The translations under genes and the position numbers were made by a program. 64,000 bases of DNA from Saccharopolyspora hirsuta (lineage in GTDB: Bacteria > Actinomycetota > Actinomycetes > Mycobacteriales > Pseudonocardiaceae), in the NCBI RefSeq assembly GCF_008630535.1, contig NZ_VWPH01000013.1:1-64000 (forward strand), read 5' to 3'. Shown here piece after piece: positions 46,904 to 55,218 of this stretch; position 1 is the stretch's first letter; the number at the start of each line of letters is the position of its first letter. A model generated the notes under the pieces. The model searched no databases and had not been told where the DNA came from. It worked only from the letters and a program-made list of their open reading frames with translations.

Positions 46904-48091
46904 ATGGTCGATCCTGCGGTTCTGGGCGTCGCGCAGCGCGCCGACGTCGCTCCGTTCCAGGTCATGGAGGTCCTCACGGCTGCTGCGGAGCGGCAGCGGG
47001 TCAAGGGCGACGTGGTGTCGCTGGCCGCTGGCCAGCCCAGCACGCCCGCGCCGCGAGCGGTCCGCGAGGCCGCCGCAGCCGCCCTGCAGGGCGATCCGCT
47101 CGGCTACACCGAGCAGCTCGGCCTGCCCGCGCTGCGGGAGGCCATCGCCGGGCACTGCGACCGGTCGTACGGGCTGTCGGTGCAGGCCGACGACGTGGTC
47201 GTGACCACCGGCGCGTCCGGGGCGTTCCTGCTCGCGTTCCTCGCGGCGTTCGACGCCGGGGACCGGGTCGCGCTGGCCCGCCCGGGATACCCCGCCTACC
47301 GGAACATCCTGGCCGCGCTGGGCTGCGAGGTCGTGGAGCTGCCGTGCGACGCCTCGACCCGCTTCCAGCCGACGGTGGCGATGCTGGAGGAGCTGGACCG
47401 ACCGGTGCGCGGGCTGATCGTGGCGAGCCCGGCGAACCCGACCGGCACGGTGCTCTCCGGCGCCGAGCTGGCCGACCTCGCCGCCTGGTGCGAGGCCAAC
47501 GGCGTGCAGCTGATCAGCGACGAGATCTACCACGGGCTCAGCTACGGCGACCCGCTGCACTCGGCGTGGGAGTTCTCCCGCGAGGCGGTCGTCGTGAACT
47601 CCTTCTCCAAGTTCTGGTCGATGACCGGCTGGCGGCTGGGCTGGATGCTGGTGCCGCCGCGGCTGCGGCGCGCGGTCGACTCGCTGACCGGCAACTTCAC
47701 GCTCTGCCCGCCCGCGCTGTCCCAGCACGCCGCGATCGAGGCCTTCTCCGCGTCCGCCCTCGACGAGGCCGCCGGTCACGTCGAGCGCTACCGGAAGAAC
47801 CGCGAGCTGCTGCTGAACGGCCTCGAATCCCTCGGCATCACGCGGGTGGCCCCGGCCGACGGCGCGTTCTACGCCTGGGCGGACATCGGGCATCTCACCG
47901 ACGACGCGACCGCGTTCTGCCGCCGCCTGCTGGACGAGACCGGGGTGGCCGTGGTGCCGGGCGCGGACTTCGACCCGGACCTGGGCAACCGCTACGTCCG
48001 GATGTCCTTCGCGGGCAGCACCGACGACATCGCCGAAGCCCTCGACCGCCTCAAGACCTGGCTCCCCACCAGCGGTCCGGGGAAGCCCTGA
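46904..48091 (+). CDS. class I aminotransferase (PLP)
   Basis: A 395-residue aminotransferase of fold type I. VVSLAAGQPSTPAPRAVREA is the N-terminal substrate lip, VIVASPANPTGTVLSGAELA contains the conserved Asn-Pro, ISDEIYHGLSYGD the PLP-binding Asp and Tyr, and NSFSKFWSMTGWRLGWML the Schiff-base Lys. Arg in YVRMSFAGSTDD near the C-terminus would bind the substrate carboxylate. Aspartate or aromatic amino acids are likely substrates, but the specificity cannot be told. The ATG at 46904 has no good ribosome site. Confidence 0.9.
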   Translation: MVDPAVLGVAQRADVAPFQVMEVLTAAAERQRVKGDVVSLAAGQPSTPAPRAVREAAAAALQGDPLGYTEQLGLPALREAIAGHCDRSYGLSVQADDVVVTTGASGAFLLAFLAAFDAGDRVALARPGYPAYRNILAALGCEVVELPCDASTRFQPTVAMLEELDRPVRGLIVASPANPTGTVLSGAELADLAAWCEANGVQLISDEIYHGLSYGDPLHSAWEFSREAVVVNSFSKFWSMTGWRLGWMLVPPRLRRAVDSLTGNFTLCPPALSQHAAIEAFSASALDEAAGHVERYRKNRELLLNGLESLGITRVAPADGAFYAWADIGHLTDDATAFCRRLLDETGVAVVPGADFDPDLGNRYVRMSFAGSTDDIAEALDRLKTWLPTSGPGKP

Positions 48092-48187
48092 GATTTCCCC
48101 GGTGTCCGCGCCGGGTGGGACTAATCGGGCGTCCCGTCTGGCAGGCTTGGGGTGACGAGTTGCTGCGGTCGAGCTGAGGTGCTTGCG

Positions 48188-48352
48188 ATGTTGTGGAAGG
48201 TGATCGGCGGGCTGCTGGTCCTGTGGCTGGTGATCTCGATCGCGGGGGTCGTCATCAAGGGCCTGTTCTGGCTCGCGGTGATCGGCGGGGTGCTGTTCGT
48301 CGCCACCGCCGCGATCGGCTGGGCCCGGGACCGCAAGAAGATCAAGTCGTAA
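48188..48352 (+). CDS. small two-helix membrane protein
   Basis: A 54-residue protein with two adjacent hydrophobic segments (VIGGLLVLWLVISIAGVVIK and GLFWLAVIGGVLFVATAAIG) and a basic end, WARDRKKIKS. Such small hydrophobic proteins are common in actinobacteria and have no known role. The ATG at 48188 follows GAGGTGCTTGCG; a longer reading from 48152 has no ribosome site. Confidence 0.65.
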   Translation: MLWKVIGGLLVLWLVISIAGVVIKGLFWLAVIGGVLFVATAAIGWARDRKKIKS

Positions 48353-48361
48353 CCGCTCGAC

Positions 48362-48398
48362 GACGAGGGCACCTTCCGCCGGGGAAGGTGCCCTCGTC
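48362..48398. terminator. bidirectional terminator
   Basis: GACGAGGGCACCTTCC at 48362-48377 and its perfect complement at 48383-48398, between the small membrane protein and the convergent HAD gene. Confidence 0.8.
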
Positions 48399-48401
48399 TC
48401 G

Positions 48402-49007
48402 TCAGGCGAGGATCGAGCGGGACCGGAGCAGGGCGCGGGCCGCGTCGGGGCCGGGCCAGAGCTCGGCGGCCAGACCCACCTCGCGAGCCGCGTCGACGTT
48501 CTCCTGCCGGTCGTCGAAGAACAGGCAGTCGGCGGGTTCCGCGTCGATGGTCTCCAGCAGGGAGCGGTAGATCCGGGCGTCCGGCTTGGCCAGCTGCAGG
48601 TCGCCGGAGAACACCAGGTGCTTGAACAGCCGCGCCCAGTCGGCCTGCTCCGCCGCGCGCCCGAACGACGACGGCGCGTTGGACAGCAGCGCCAGCGTGA
48701 CGCCCTGCTGGTGCAGGTCTTCGAGCAGCCGCACCGAGCCGGGGTCGGTCTCCATCCAGCCCGCCACGTCGGCGCTGGTCAGCCGCTCGGACAGCGCGGC
48801 GTCGACCTGCCGGTCCACCCGCTCGCCGACCGCCCGCCAGTACGCCAGGTCGGGGCAACCCCAGTCGTAGGCCTTGCGCTCGGCGAAGTACGCCGCCTCG
48901 AACTCCTCGGGTTCGACGTCGAGCATCGCCGCGATGCCGGGCAGCGCCGCCGTCCGCCGGCTGATCACCTCGCCGTAGTCGAACACGACCCAACGCACCA
49001 CGTGCAC
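48402..49007 (-). CDS. HAD-family hydrolase
   Basis: A 201-residue hydrolase of HAD subfamily IA. Motif I is WVVFDYGEVIS with the nucleophile Asp, motif II LALLSNAPSSF, motif III Lys in DLQLAKPDARIY, motif IV CLFFDDRQENVDAA. The cap is small and helical (about residues 20-85). The second catalytic Asp position of motif I is Gly (DYG rather than DxD), as in several HAD-IA members related to epoxide-hydrolase N-terminal domains. The GTG start is eight bases after the threonine aldolase gene, so the two form an operon. Confidence 0.87.
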   Translation of the reverse strand: MHVVRWVVFDYGEVISRRTAALPGIAAMLDVEPEEFEAAYFAERKAYDWGCPDLAYWRAVGERVDRQVDAALSERLTSADVAGWMETDPGSVRLLEDLHQQGVTLALLSNAPSSFGRAAEQADWARLFKHLVFSGDLQLAKPDARIYRSLLETIDAEPADCLFFDDRQENVDAAREVGLAAELWPGPDAARALLRSRSILA

Positions 49008-49014
49008 CTCCTGG

Positions 49015-50031
49015 TCAGAGCCGGGCTTCCTCGATCCGGCGCAGCGCTTCCTTGATGTCGGCCGAGGAGACGTCGCGGTGCGTGACGAACCGGATCTGGC
49101 CGCTCATCGAGACCGCCTGCACCCCGATCGCCGCCAAGCGTTGCAGGGTCAGGGCCACGTCCGGCACCGCCGCCAGCACGATGTTGGTCTGCGGCGCGGT
49201 GACCGACCAGCCGTGCTCGGCCAGGCCCTCGGCGAGCAGCCGGGCGTTGTCGTGGTCGGCGGCCAGCGCGTCGATGCGGTCCAGCGCGACCAGCCCGGCC
49301 GCGGCCAGCACCCCGCCCTGCCGGACCCCGCCGCCGAGCATCCGCCGCACCCGCCGCGCCTCGGTGATGAAGTCCTCGCCACCTGCGACGACGGACCCGA
49401 CCGGGGCGCCGAGGCCCTTGCTCAGGCACGCCTGCACGCTGTCCGCACCGACGGTCAGCGCGGCGGGCGGCAGCCCGAGGGCGACCGAGGCGTTCCAGAT
49501 CCGCGCCCCGTCGAGGTGGATGCGCAGACCGCTGTCGCGGGCCGCGGCCGCCAGCTGCGCGTGCTCGTGCGGCGGCGTCACCGCGCCACCAGCGCTGTTG
49601 TGCGTGTTCTCCAGGCACAGCAGCGTCGTGCGCAGGGTGTCGTAGCTGGACTCGCCGTGCCCGCGCACGGTCTCCGGCGTCGGCCGCCCCGGTCCGGCGT
49701 TCCACTCCAGCGGTTGCGGCATGCCGCCGGCGAGCCACGCCGCGGAGCCGAACTCGTAGGCGAGCACGTGCGAGCCGTGCGGCGCGAGGAACCGGTCGCC
49801 GCGCTGCAGGTGCAGCATCAGCGAGATCAGGTTGCCCATCGAACCGCTCGGCACCCAGAGGGCGGCGGCGGTGCCGAGCAGCTTGGCGACGCGCTCCTCC
49901 AGGGCGCGCATGGTCGGGTCGTGGTCGAGCACGTCATCGCCGACTTCGGCGGCCGCCATGGCCGCGGACATCTGCTCGTCGGGACGCGTGACCGTGTCGG
50001 AGCGCAGGTCGATGGGGGCCAGTTTGGTCAC
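49015..50031 (-). CDS. threonine aldolase family PLP enzyme
   Basis: A 338-residue PLP enzyme that cleaves L-threonine or allo-threonine to glycine and acetaldehyde. It has IDLRSDTVTRPDEQMSAAMA at the start, ALWVPSGSMGNLISLMLHLQ, RIHLDGARIWNASVALGLPP and VQACLSKGLGAPVGSVVAGG with the Schiff-base Lys. Length and order match the low-specificity threonine aldolases. The start at 50031 is an ATG. It precedes the HAD gene in the same transcript. Confidence 0.92.
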   Translation of the reverse strand: MTKLAPIDLRSDTVTRPDEQMSAAMAAAEVGDDVLDHDPTMRALEERVAKLLGTAAALWVPSGSMGNLISLMLHLQRGDRFLAPHGSHVLAYEFGSAAWLAGGMPQPLEWNAGPGRPTPETVRGHGESSYDTLRTTLLCLENTHNSAGGAVTPPHEHAQLAAAARDSGLRIHLDGARIWNASVALGLPPAALTVGADSVQACLSKGLGAPVGSVVAGGEDFITEARRVRRMLGGGVRQGGVLAAAGLVALDRIDALAADHDNARLLAEGLAEHGWSVTAPQTNIVLAAVPDVALTLQRLAAIGVQAVSMSGQIRFVTHRDVSSADIKEALRRIEEARL

Positions 50032-50134
50032 GAACGGATCACATCACACCTGCCCCGGGGGAGGGCAACAGCCCGCCGCCGACGGCCGGGGGGATTGCGG
50101 TATCAATCACGGGGTGGATCGCCGCGCCGGCGCG

Positions 50135-50164
50135 TGCAACGGTTGGGGGCGGGGATCCCGTCCT
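50135..50164 (+). promoter_or_regulatory. candidate sigma-type promoter before the SigE-family gene
   Basis: TGCAAC at 50135-50140 and CGTCCT at 50159-50164, 18 bases apart. A similar pair precedes the decayed sigma cassette at 57.5 kb. Confidence 0.45.
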
Positions 50165-50198
50165 AGACGTGCAAGCACTGACGAGCGGAGAGTTCCGC

Positions 50199-50714
50199 GT
50201 GGACCAGCGCGAGGAGCAGGAGTTCGCGGAGTACTTCGCGGCTCGGCGGGAGGCGGTGCGTCGGATGGCGTACATGATGTGCGGTGACTGGCACCGCGCG
50301 GACGATCTCGCCCAGACCGCGTTCATCTCGCTGCACCGGCACTGGCGGAAGGTGCGCGACAAGGGCGCGCTGGACGCGTACGTGCGGCGGACCCTGACGC
50401 GGGCGGTGATCGACGAGTCCCGGCGCCCGTGGCGGCGGGAGCGGGCCGCGGAGGTGCTGCCGGACAAGCCGGTGGACAGCCCGGACGTGGACGACTCGGT
50501 GGCGACCAAGCAGACCCTGCTCGCCGGGTTGCAGAAGGTGCCGCCGAAGCAGCGCGCGGTGCTGGTGCTGCGGTTCCTCGAGGGGCTGGACGTCGCGGGG
50601 GTCGCGGCGGTCATGCGGTGCAGCGAGGGCAATGTCAAGAGCCAGTGCGCCCGGGGTCTCGCCGCGTTGCGCGAGGCGCTGGGCGACGAGCTCGGCGATC
50701 TGCGGTCGGCGTGA
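50199..50714 (+). CDS. SigE-family RNA polymerase sigma factor
   Basis: A 171-residue sigma factor of the SigE family. Region 2: EYFAARREAVRRMAYMMCGD, WHRADDLAQTAFISLHRHWR. Region 4: LQKVPPKQRAVLVLRFLEGL, DVAGVAAVMRCSEGNVKSQC, ARGLAALREAL. The GTG at 50199 is chosen because GGAGAG ends six bases upstream; the frame can be extended to 50169. The next gene encodes a single-pass protein that may act as its anti-sigma factor. A TGCAAC promoter box lies upstream, hinting at autoregulation. Confidence 0.9.
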   Translation: MDQREEQEFAEYFAARREAVRRMAYMMCGDWHRADDLAQTAFISLHRHWRKVRDKGALDAYVRRTLTRAVIDESRRPWRRERAAEVLPDKPVDSPDVDDSVATKQTLLAGLQKVPPKQRAVLVLRFLEGLDVAGVAAVMRCSEGNVKSQCARGLAALREALGDELGDLRSA

Positions 50715-50728
50715 GGGGGTGCGGGTAA

Positions 50729-51373
50729 GTGGACGAGCGCAAGCTCGAGGAGCTGTTCCGTGATTCGGTGCAGTCCGTTCCTCCGGCGACGTTCGACGAG
50801 CACGACGTGGCGCGGGCGTCGCGGCGCATCACGGCTCGCCGCCGGATGACGGCCGTCGGCGGCACGGTGGTGGCCGCGGGCGTGCTCGCGGGCGGGGTCT
50901 TCCTGACCCTGCCGCAGCAGCAGCCCGTCACCAGCCAGCAGGCGCAGCCCGAGGTCGCACCGGCCTCGCCGCGCAGCGAGGACGGCCCGGGCATCTTCTC
51001 CCAGCGCAGCGGACGCTGCGGTCCGGACGCCCAGGTGGCGGCGGCGGTGACCAAGCAGCTCCCGGAGGCGGCGGCGACGGCCCCGGTGGCGCCCCCGAGC
51101 TGCCCGTCCGGGGCGAAGGCGGCGTCCTTCGTCCTCCGCGAGGGCCCGGCGGCGGGCAGCGTGACGGTGATCGTGAGCCCGGCGGGAACGGTCCCCCCGG
51201 ACCAAGCAACCCCTGGCGACACCCGCCAACCCGACGGCACGCAGCAGTCGGTCCGCCAAACCCGCAGCGGAAAGCTGGTGGTCGTCCGGAGCGACCCGGA
51301 CGAAGGCTCCCCAGCGGCCCCCTACAGCACCCGCCTACCAGCCCTGGCCGGAGACCTAGCAGGCCAGTTCTGA
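50729..51373 (+). CDS. single-pass membrane protein paired with the SigE-family sigma factor
   Basis: A 214-residue protein. The cytoplasmic N-terminus (about 45 residues: MDERKLEELFRDSVQSVPPA, TFDEHDVARASRRITARRRM) is followed by one helix (TAVGGTVVAAGVLAGGVFLT) and an outer region rich in Pro, Gln and Ser with two Cys. The arrangement matches proteins that follow SigE-family sigma genes in actinobacteria and may hold the sigma factor at the membrane; this is inferred. It begins at a GTG after GGGGTGCGGG, 14 bases after the sigma stop. Confidence 0.7.
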   Translation: MDERKLEELFRDSVQSVPPATFDEHDVARASRRITARRRMTAVGGTVVAAGVLAGGVFLTLPQQQPVTSQQAQPEVAPASPRSEDGPGIFSQRSGRCGPDAQVAAAVTKQLPEAAATAPVAPPSCPSGAKAASFVLREGPAAGSVTVIVSPAGTVPPDQATPGDTRQPDGTQQSVRQTRSGKLVVVRSDPDEGSPAAPYSTRLPALAGDLAGQF

Positions 51374-51551
51374 GCGCCACCCAACAAACGACCACACCCG
51401 ATCACAACCACGAGAGCCGCGCCAGACCCCGACAAGCCGACCCGAAACGCTCGACGAGCCAGCCCCCGCCCAGACTGACCGCACGTTCCGGCCCTAGCGG
51501 ACGCCCCTCCCCGCCAAGATCGAACCCGAGCCGATGCCCTACGAAGGCCAG
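51374..51551. other. intergenic region before the F3 repeat
   Basis: About 180 bases, C-rich and Arg/Pro-like in all frames, with no recognisable gene or hairpin. Together with the F3 element and its tail it makes a gap of about 720 bases without a gene. Confidence 0.4.
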
Positions 51552-51772
51552 TGCCGCCTGCAATCCGGACGGCCATCCGAGGTGCGGTAACGCCTGGGGT
51601 TCGGATGGCCGCGCGAGGGGTGGTGAGGTCTGCGGTTCGGACGGCCGCGCGAGGCGTGGTGGCGTCTGTAGTTCGTATGGCCGCCCGGGGTGGTAACGCC
51701 TGCGGTTCGGATGGCCGCTCGGGCGGTGGTGGCGTCTACGGTTCGGACGGCCATCCGAGGGGTGGTGACGTC
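51552..51772. repeat. F3 element A: imperfect tandem array
   Basis: Six units of about 36 bases, each built as GGTGGTGACGTCTGCGGTTC followed by GGACGGCCATCCGAGG or a variant. Each contains a short palindrome such as CGGACGGCCATCCG. Unit length drifts between about 31 and 38 bases. No protein with conserved composition results in any frame. Confidence 0.75.
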
Positions 51773-51773
51773 C

Positions 51774-51849
51774 GCAATTTCGATTGAAATTGCCTCACCC
51801 CGCCGCCGCAGGTTCCGTCGAGAACGCTGGCAATTTCGATTGAAATTGC
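51774..51849. repeat. F3 element A: pair of identical 20-bp palindromes
   Basis: GCAATTTCGATTGAAATTGC occurs at 51774-51793 and 51830-51849, starts 56 bases apart. Both are perfect palindromes, so they form hairpins in either strand. Confidence 0.9.
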
Positions 51850-51960
51850 AACACCACGCAAAGCAACCACCCGCCGCTTTGAACCCAAACCCAACCCCCC
51901 ACGCAACGTCACCCCTCCTCCTCAGGCCGACCCCGGTATCACCACCGATCCCCGGGTATC
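51850..51960. repeat. F3 element A: conserved tail
   Basis: About 110 bases containing ACCCAAACCCAAC and CCCCGGTATCACCAC, which reappear in the same order after the palindrome pair at 63.6 kb. Confidence 0.65.
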
Positions 51961-52016
51961 ACCCCACCCAAGCCCCCATCGCCAGGCGCCGCCCCGGTGG
52001 CCTCCCTCACCAAACC

Positions 52017-52052
52017 GGTACATCCGTACCACTTTATTGGTACGTTCGTGCC
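52017..52052. promoter_or_regulatory. paired inverted repeats before the Gdx-type SMR gene
   Basis: GGTAC-ATCC-GTACC at 52017-52030 and GGTAC-GTTC-GTGCC at 52039-52052 flank ACTTTATT. They may be operators around a -10 region. The loops do not match a guanidine riboswitch. Confidence 0.5.
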
Positions 52053-52093
52053 AGAAAAGCTCGCTCCGCGTCCGAAGGAGAGGTAGACCAGCG

Positions 52094-52420
52094 ATGATGT
52101 CCTGGATCATCCTGATGGTGTCGGGAGTCTTCGAAGCCGGTTGGGCGATCTCGCTGAAGCTCTCGCACGGCTTCAGCCGCCTGATCCCGACGATCTCGTT
52201 CTTCGTCCTGGCCGCGGTGAGCTTCGCGGGCCTGGCCTACGCGATGCGCGAACTGCCAGCGGGCCCGGCGTACGCGGTGTGGACCGGCATCGGCGCGGCG
52301 CTGACCGCGATAGTCGGCATGGTCTGGCTCGGCGACGGCTTCTCGGTCCTGAAGCTGGTCTCGATCGTCCTGATCGTGGCGGGCGTCATCGGCCTCAACC
52401 TCGCGGGCGCGGGCCACTGA
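52094..52420 (+). CDS. SMR-family transporter, guanidinium-exporter (Gdx/SugE) type
   Basis: A 108-residue, four-helix SMR protein. Glu14 lies in GVFEAGWAISLKLSHGFSRL, the sequence that distinguishes Gdx/SugE proteins, which export guanidinium, from the Qac/EmrE drug pumps (compare the SMR at 1.7 kb). It should act as a dual-topology homodimer exchanging guanidinium for protons; some members also carry quaternary ammonium compounds. The ATG at 52094 follows GGAGAGGTAGACCAGCG. The gene stands alone. Confidence 0.85.
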   Translation: MMSWIILMVSGVFEAGWAISLKLSHGFSRLIPTISFFVLAAVSFAGLAYAMRELPAGPAYAVWTGIGAALTAIVGMVWLGDGFSVLKLVSIVLIVAGVIGLNLAGAGH

Positions 52421-52421
52421 C

Positions 52422-52454
52422 GCAACTTCAATGGAAATCGGACCCGCGATTTCA
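52422..52454. repeat. F2-type half palindromes before R1-D
   Basis: GCAACTTCAATGGAAATCGG followed by ACC and CGCGATTTCA, where repeat R1-D interrupts. The sequence resumes as ATGGAAATCGC at 52710-52720. Confidence 0.7.
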
Positions 52455-52709
52455 GTGAGGTTTTTCCAGCCTCGTTCTGCGTGGCGGTGCAAGTGGCGGA
52501 ACCTCAGCGCCCGCCTGGACTCCGGGTGCCCTGACTGATGTATGACCCGATACACGGCAGCCGGGCCGTCCTCGCCAGGCGAACGCTGAGAACCCGCGGC
52601 GGTGCCGGTTGCGAGGGTGGGTTATGCGCCTGCGGCGCATGCGACACCTGCCGACCGGTGCCGGTCGCCCTTCGCGGCTGCGGTCCACGGGCAGGATGAA
52701 AAAACCTCA
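52455..52709 (+). repeat. R1 structured repeat, copy D
   Basis: A full copy of 255 bases. The ends pair: TGAGGTTTTTCC at 52456-52467 with GGATGAAAAAACCTCA at 52694-52709. Inside, CTCAGCG pairs with CGCTGAG, GTAT/ATAC sits in the inner loop stem, and ATGCGC pairs with GCGCAT. The GCCC stem is weaker in this copy (GCCCTGACT against AGCCGGGC). It is in the same orientation as copies A-C. Confidence 0.85.
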
Positions 52710-52710
52710 A

Positions 52711-52816
52711 TGGAAATCGCACCCCGTCGGCGCGTCGGACCCCGACACGCCGACGGCCTCGGGCCGGTCCCCGCAACTTCAATGGAAATCGGACCTCCGA
52801 TTTCCATTGAAATCGC
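52711..52816. repeat. F2 composite palindromic repeat, copy 3 (partial)
   Basis: CCGTCGGCGCGTCGG 52724-52738 pairs with CCGACACGCCGACGG 52742-52756 with one mismatch. GCAACTTCAATGGAAATCGG 52773-52792 pairs with 52797-52816. The CAGTTTCAATTGAAACTG module is missing, its place taken by R1-D. With R1-D this fills the 490-base gap before the TetR gene. Confidence 0.8.
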
Positions 52817-52912
52817 GGAAGGGGTGACGGAGCGTCGGACGGCCGTCACCCCGGGGTGGCCGAGGTCGCGGGGTGACCGGGACCGGCCCGGCGGCGAATA
52901 GGATCGGCAGGC

Positions 52913-53497
52913 ATGACAGCGGCCAGCACACCGAAGGGCGAGCGGCGGCGGCAGGCGTTGGTGGTGGCCGCCGCGGAACTGCTCGCCGAGGGCGGCTTCG
53001 AGGCCGTCCGCCACCGCGCGGTCGCCGAGCGCGCCGGACTGCCGCTGGCCTCCACCACCTACTACTTCTCCTCGCTCGACGACCTGGTCAGCGCCGCGGT
53101 CGAGCACGAGTCGCGGCAGGAGCTCGCGGCGGGCCGCGCCCGGCTGGACGAGCTCGCCGACCAGCCCCGCAGCACCGAGGCCGTCATCGAGCTGCTGCTG
53201 GACATGCTGCTCGGCCGGGAGTCGCGCGACGGCGGCGCGGAGGCGGTGCTGCTGCGCTACGAGCGCCTGGTCGGCTCGCCCCGCCGCCCCTACCTCGCGC
53301 CGCTGATGCGCGAGCTCAGCGCGGAGCTGCACGACCTGATGGCCGAGATCTTCGCCCGCAGCGGGATGGACATCAGCCGGGACCGGCAGCTAGAGCTGAT
53401 CGCGCTGGTCGACGGTGCCGTGGTCAACGCGCTGATCGAGAGCAACCCCGACCCGCGCGGCGCGGCCCGCCGGATGCTGCGCGCTCAGCTCGGCTGA
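52913..53497 (+). CDS. TetR-family transcriptional regulator
   Basis: A 194-residue regulator. The helix-turn-helix is RRQALVVAAAELLAEGGFEA, VRHRAVAERAGLPLASTTYY, ending with F-x-S-L-D-D-L. The C-terminal domain is similar in length to that of the TetR at 2 kb. The ATG at 52913 lies about eight bases after TAGGAT at 52899-52904, which suggests a leaderless mRNA. Its final 13 bases overlap the end of the convergent ABC gene, which it may control. Confidence 0.87.
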   Translation: MTAASTPKGERRRQALVVAAAELLAEGGFEAVRHRAVAERAGLPLASTTYYFSSLDDLVSAAVEHESRQELAAGRARLDELADQPRSTEAVIELLLDMLLGRESRDGGAEAVLLRYERLVGSPRRPYLAPLMRELSAELHDLMAEIFARSGMDISRDRQLELIALVDGAVVNALIESNPDPRGAARRMLRAQLG

Positions 53498-55218
53498 GCC
53501 ACCCGGTAGAGCTCGGCGTAGGAGCCACCGGCCGCGAGCAGCTCGTCGTGGCTGCCCAGCTCCACGATGCGCCCGTCCGACATCACCGCCACCCGGTCGG
53601 CGTTGCGGGCGGTGTGCAGCCGGTGCGCGATGGCGATCACCGTCCGCCCGTCCAGCAGCGTGGCCAGCGCCTGCTCCAGCTCCCGCGACGTGGTGTTGTC
53701 CAGCAGCGAGGTCGCCTCGTCCAGCACCACCGTGTGCGGGTCGACCAGCAGCACCCGGGCCAGCGCGAGCTGCTGCGCCCGGGAGGCGGCCACCGGGTGA
53801 CCGCCCGCGCCGAGGACGGTGTCCAGGCCGTCCGGCAGGGTGCGCAGCCACTCCAGCAGCCCGACCGACTTCAGCGCGTCGACCAGCTGGTCGTCGGTGA
53901 AGTCGTGGTCCGGCAGGGCCAGGTTGTCCCGGAGCGAGCACGCGAAGATGTGCTGCTCCTGGGTCAGCAGCACCACCTCGCGGCGCAGCTGCTCGGTCGG
54001 CAGGTCGGCGATCTCGGTGCGGCCGAAGGCCACCGAACCCGAGTCCGGGCGGCTGATCCCGGCGATCAACCGGCCCAGCGTGGACTTGCCCGCCCCGGAC
54101 GGGCCGACCACGACCAGCCGCTGCCCGGCGGGCACGGTCAGGTCGATGCCGTGCAGCACCTCCCGGTCCGCGCGGTAGGAGAAGCGGACGTCGCGGAGGA
54201 CCAGCTCGCGCGACCCGTCGACGTCCTGCCGCGCGGTGTCGGCGGTCGGCGCCTCGCGGACGCCGAGGATCCGCTGCAGCGCGGTGTAGCCGGTCTGCAG
54301 CTCCTCCAGCCACCGGAACAGCTCGTCGAACGGGTTCGACATCGCCTGGGCGTAGAGCACGACGGTGATGACCGTGCCGAGCTCGACCATCCCGCCCCAG
54401 TACGCCCAGCCGCCGATCAGCAGGATCACGCCGATCGGCAGCACGTACGACAGCTCCAGGCAGGGCAGCCAGATCGTCAGCAGCGTGCGGTGCCGGTACT
54501 CGGCGCCCACCGCGTTGCCGAGCGCCTGCTCGTTGCGCGCGATGCGGCGCTCGCCGAGGCGCAGCGCGGCGACGGTGCGCGCGCCCTCGACGGACTCGTG
54601 CGTGCTCGACTGCACCTCCGCCCAACCGGCCATGATCCGGCGCAGCGTCGGCAGCGAGCGCGGGTAGTACCAGCGGGTGCTGAACACCATCAGCGGCACC
54701 GCGATGAGCATCCCGCAGGCCAGCAGCGGTGAGGTGAGGACCATCGCGGTGCCGGTCAGCAGCACGGCGATCAGCGCGGTGGTGATCTCCGGGGCCGCGT
54801 TGCGGATGGTGAAGTCCAGCCGGTCGACGTCGGTCGTGGCGCGGCTGAGCAGATCACCGGTGCCCGCCGATTCGACGGTGCCCAGCGGCAGCCGCAGCGC
54901 GTGCCCGACCATGCCCTCGCGGGACTCGGCCAGCAGGTGCTCGCCGAGCAGCGTCGCGCGCATCCGCGCCGCCCGGATCAGCAGCGCGTTCACCACCAGC
55001 ACCACGAGGAACGCCCCGGCCAGCAGGTCGATGCGCTGCGTCGTGGTGCCTGCGACCACCGCGTCGACCAGCCTGCCGAGGATCTGCGGGCCGACCAGCC
55101 CGACCACGGTGGCAAGCCCGAACAGCAGCATCATCGCGGCGAACCGGCCGCGGTGCGCGCGCAGGGTCTGCCACGCCCAGCGCCGGACGGTGCGCCCGTC
55201 GGCCAACGGCAGCTTCAC
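53485..55218 (-). CDS. ABC exporter half with intact Walker A but degenerate signature
   Basis: A 577-residue fused membrane-ATPase protein. Residues 20-310 hold six helices of a type-IV (exporter) ABC domain. The ATPase has Walker [15 protein letters not shown] near 371-379, Q-loop [19 protein letters not shown], Walker [13 protein letters not shown] near 495 and the switch His in [12 protein letters not shown] near 527. The signature, normally LSGGQ, reads [13 protein letters not shown] near 475. The GTG at 55218 overlaps the stop of the other half. The two halves should form a heterodimer with one good ATP site. Confidence 0.9.
   Translation of the reverse strand: MKLPLADGRTVRRWAWQTLRAHRGRFAAMMLLFGLATVVGLVGPQILGRLVDAVVAGTTTQRIDLLAGAFLVVLVVNALLIRAARMRATLLGEHLLAESREGMVGHALRLPLGTVESAGTGDLLSRATTDVDRLDFTIRNAAPEITTALIAVLLTGTAMVLTSPLLACGMLIAVPLMVFSTRWYYPRSLPTLRRIMAGWAEVQSSTHESVEGARTVAALRLGERRIARNEQALGNAVGAEYRHRTLLTIWLPCLELSYVLPIGVILLIGGWAYWGGMVELGTVITVVLYAQAMSNPFDELFRWLEELQTGYTALQRILGVREAPTADTARQDVDGSRELVLRDVRFSYRADREVLHGIDLTVPAGQRLVVVGPSGAGKSTLGRLIAGISRPDSGSVAFGRTEIADLPTEQLRREVVLLTQEQHIFACSLRDNLALPDHDFTDDQLVDALKSVGLLEWLRTLPDGLDTVLGAGGHPVAASRAQQLALARVLLVDPHTVVLDEATSLLDNTTSRELEQALATLLDGRTVIAIAHRLHTARNADRVAVMSDGRIVELGSHDELLAAGGSYAELYRVAQPS

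Noticed and set aside
51551-51787. 78-codon frame through the F3 tandem array
   Set aside because: The peptide merely mirrors the DNA repeat, unit lengths are not multiples of three throughout, and copy B gives a different peptide.
51552-51850. CRISPR array
   Set aside because: Units abut without unique spacers, drift in length, and there are no cas genes in the window.
52017-52052. Guanidine riboswitch before the Gdx-type SMR gene
   Set aside because: Two hairpins are present, but their loops (ATCC, GTTC) lack the ACGR loop of the guanidine-II class and no ykkC-I or III core was seen.
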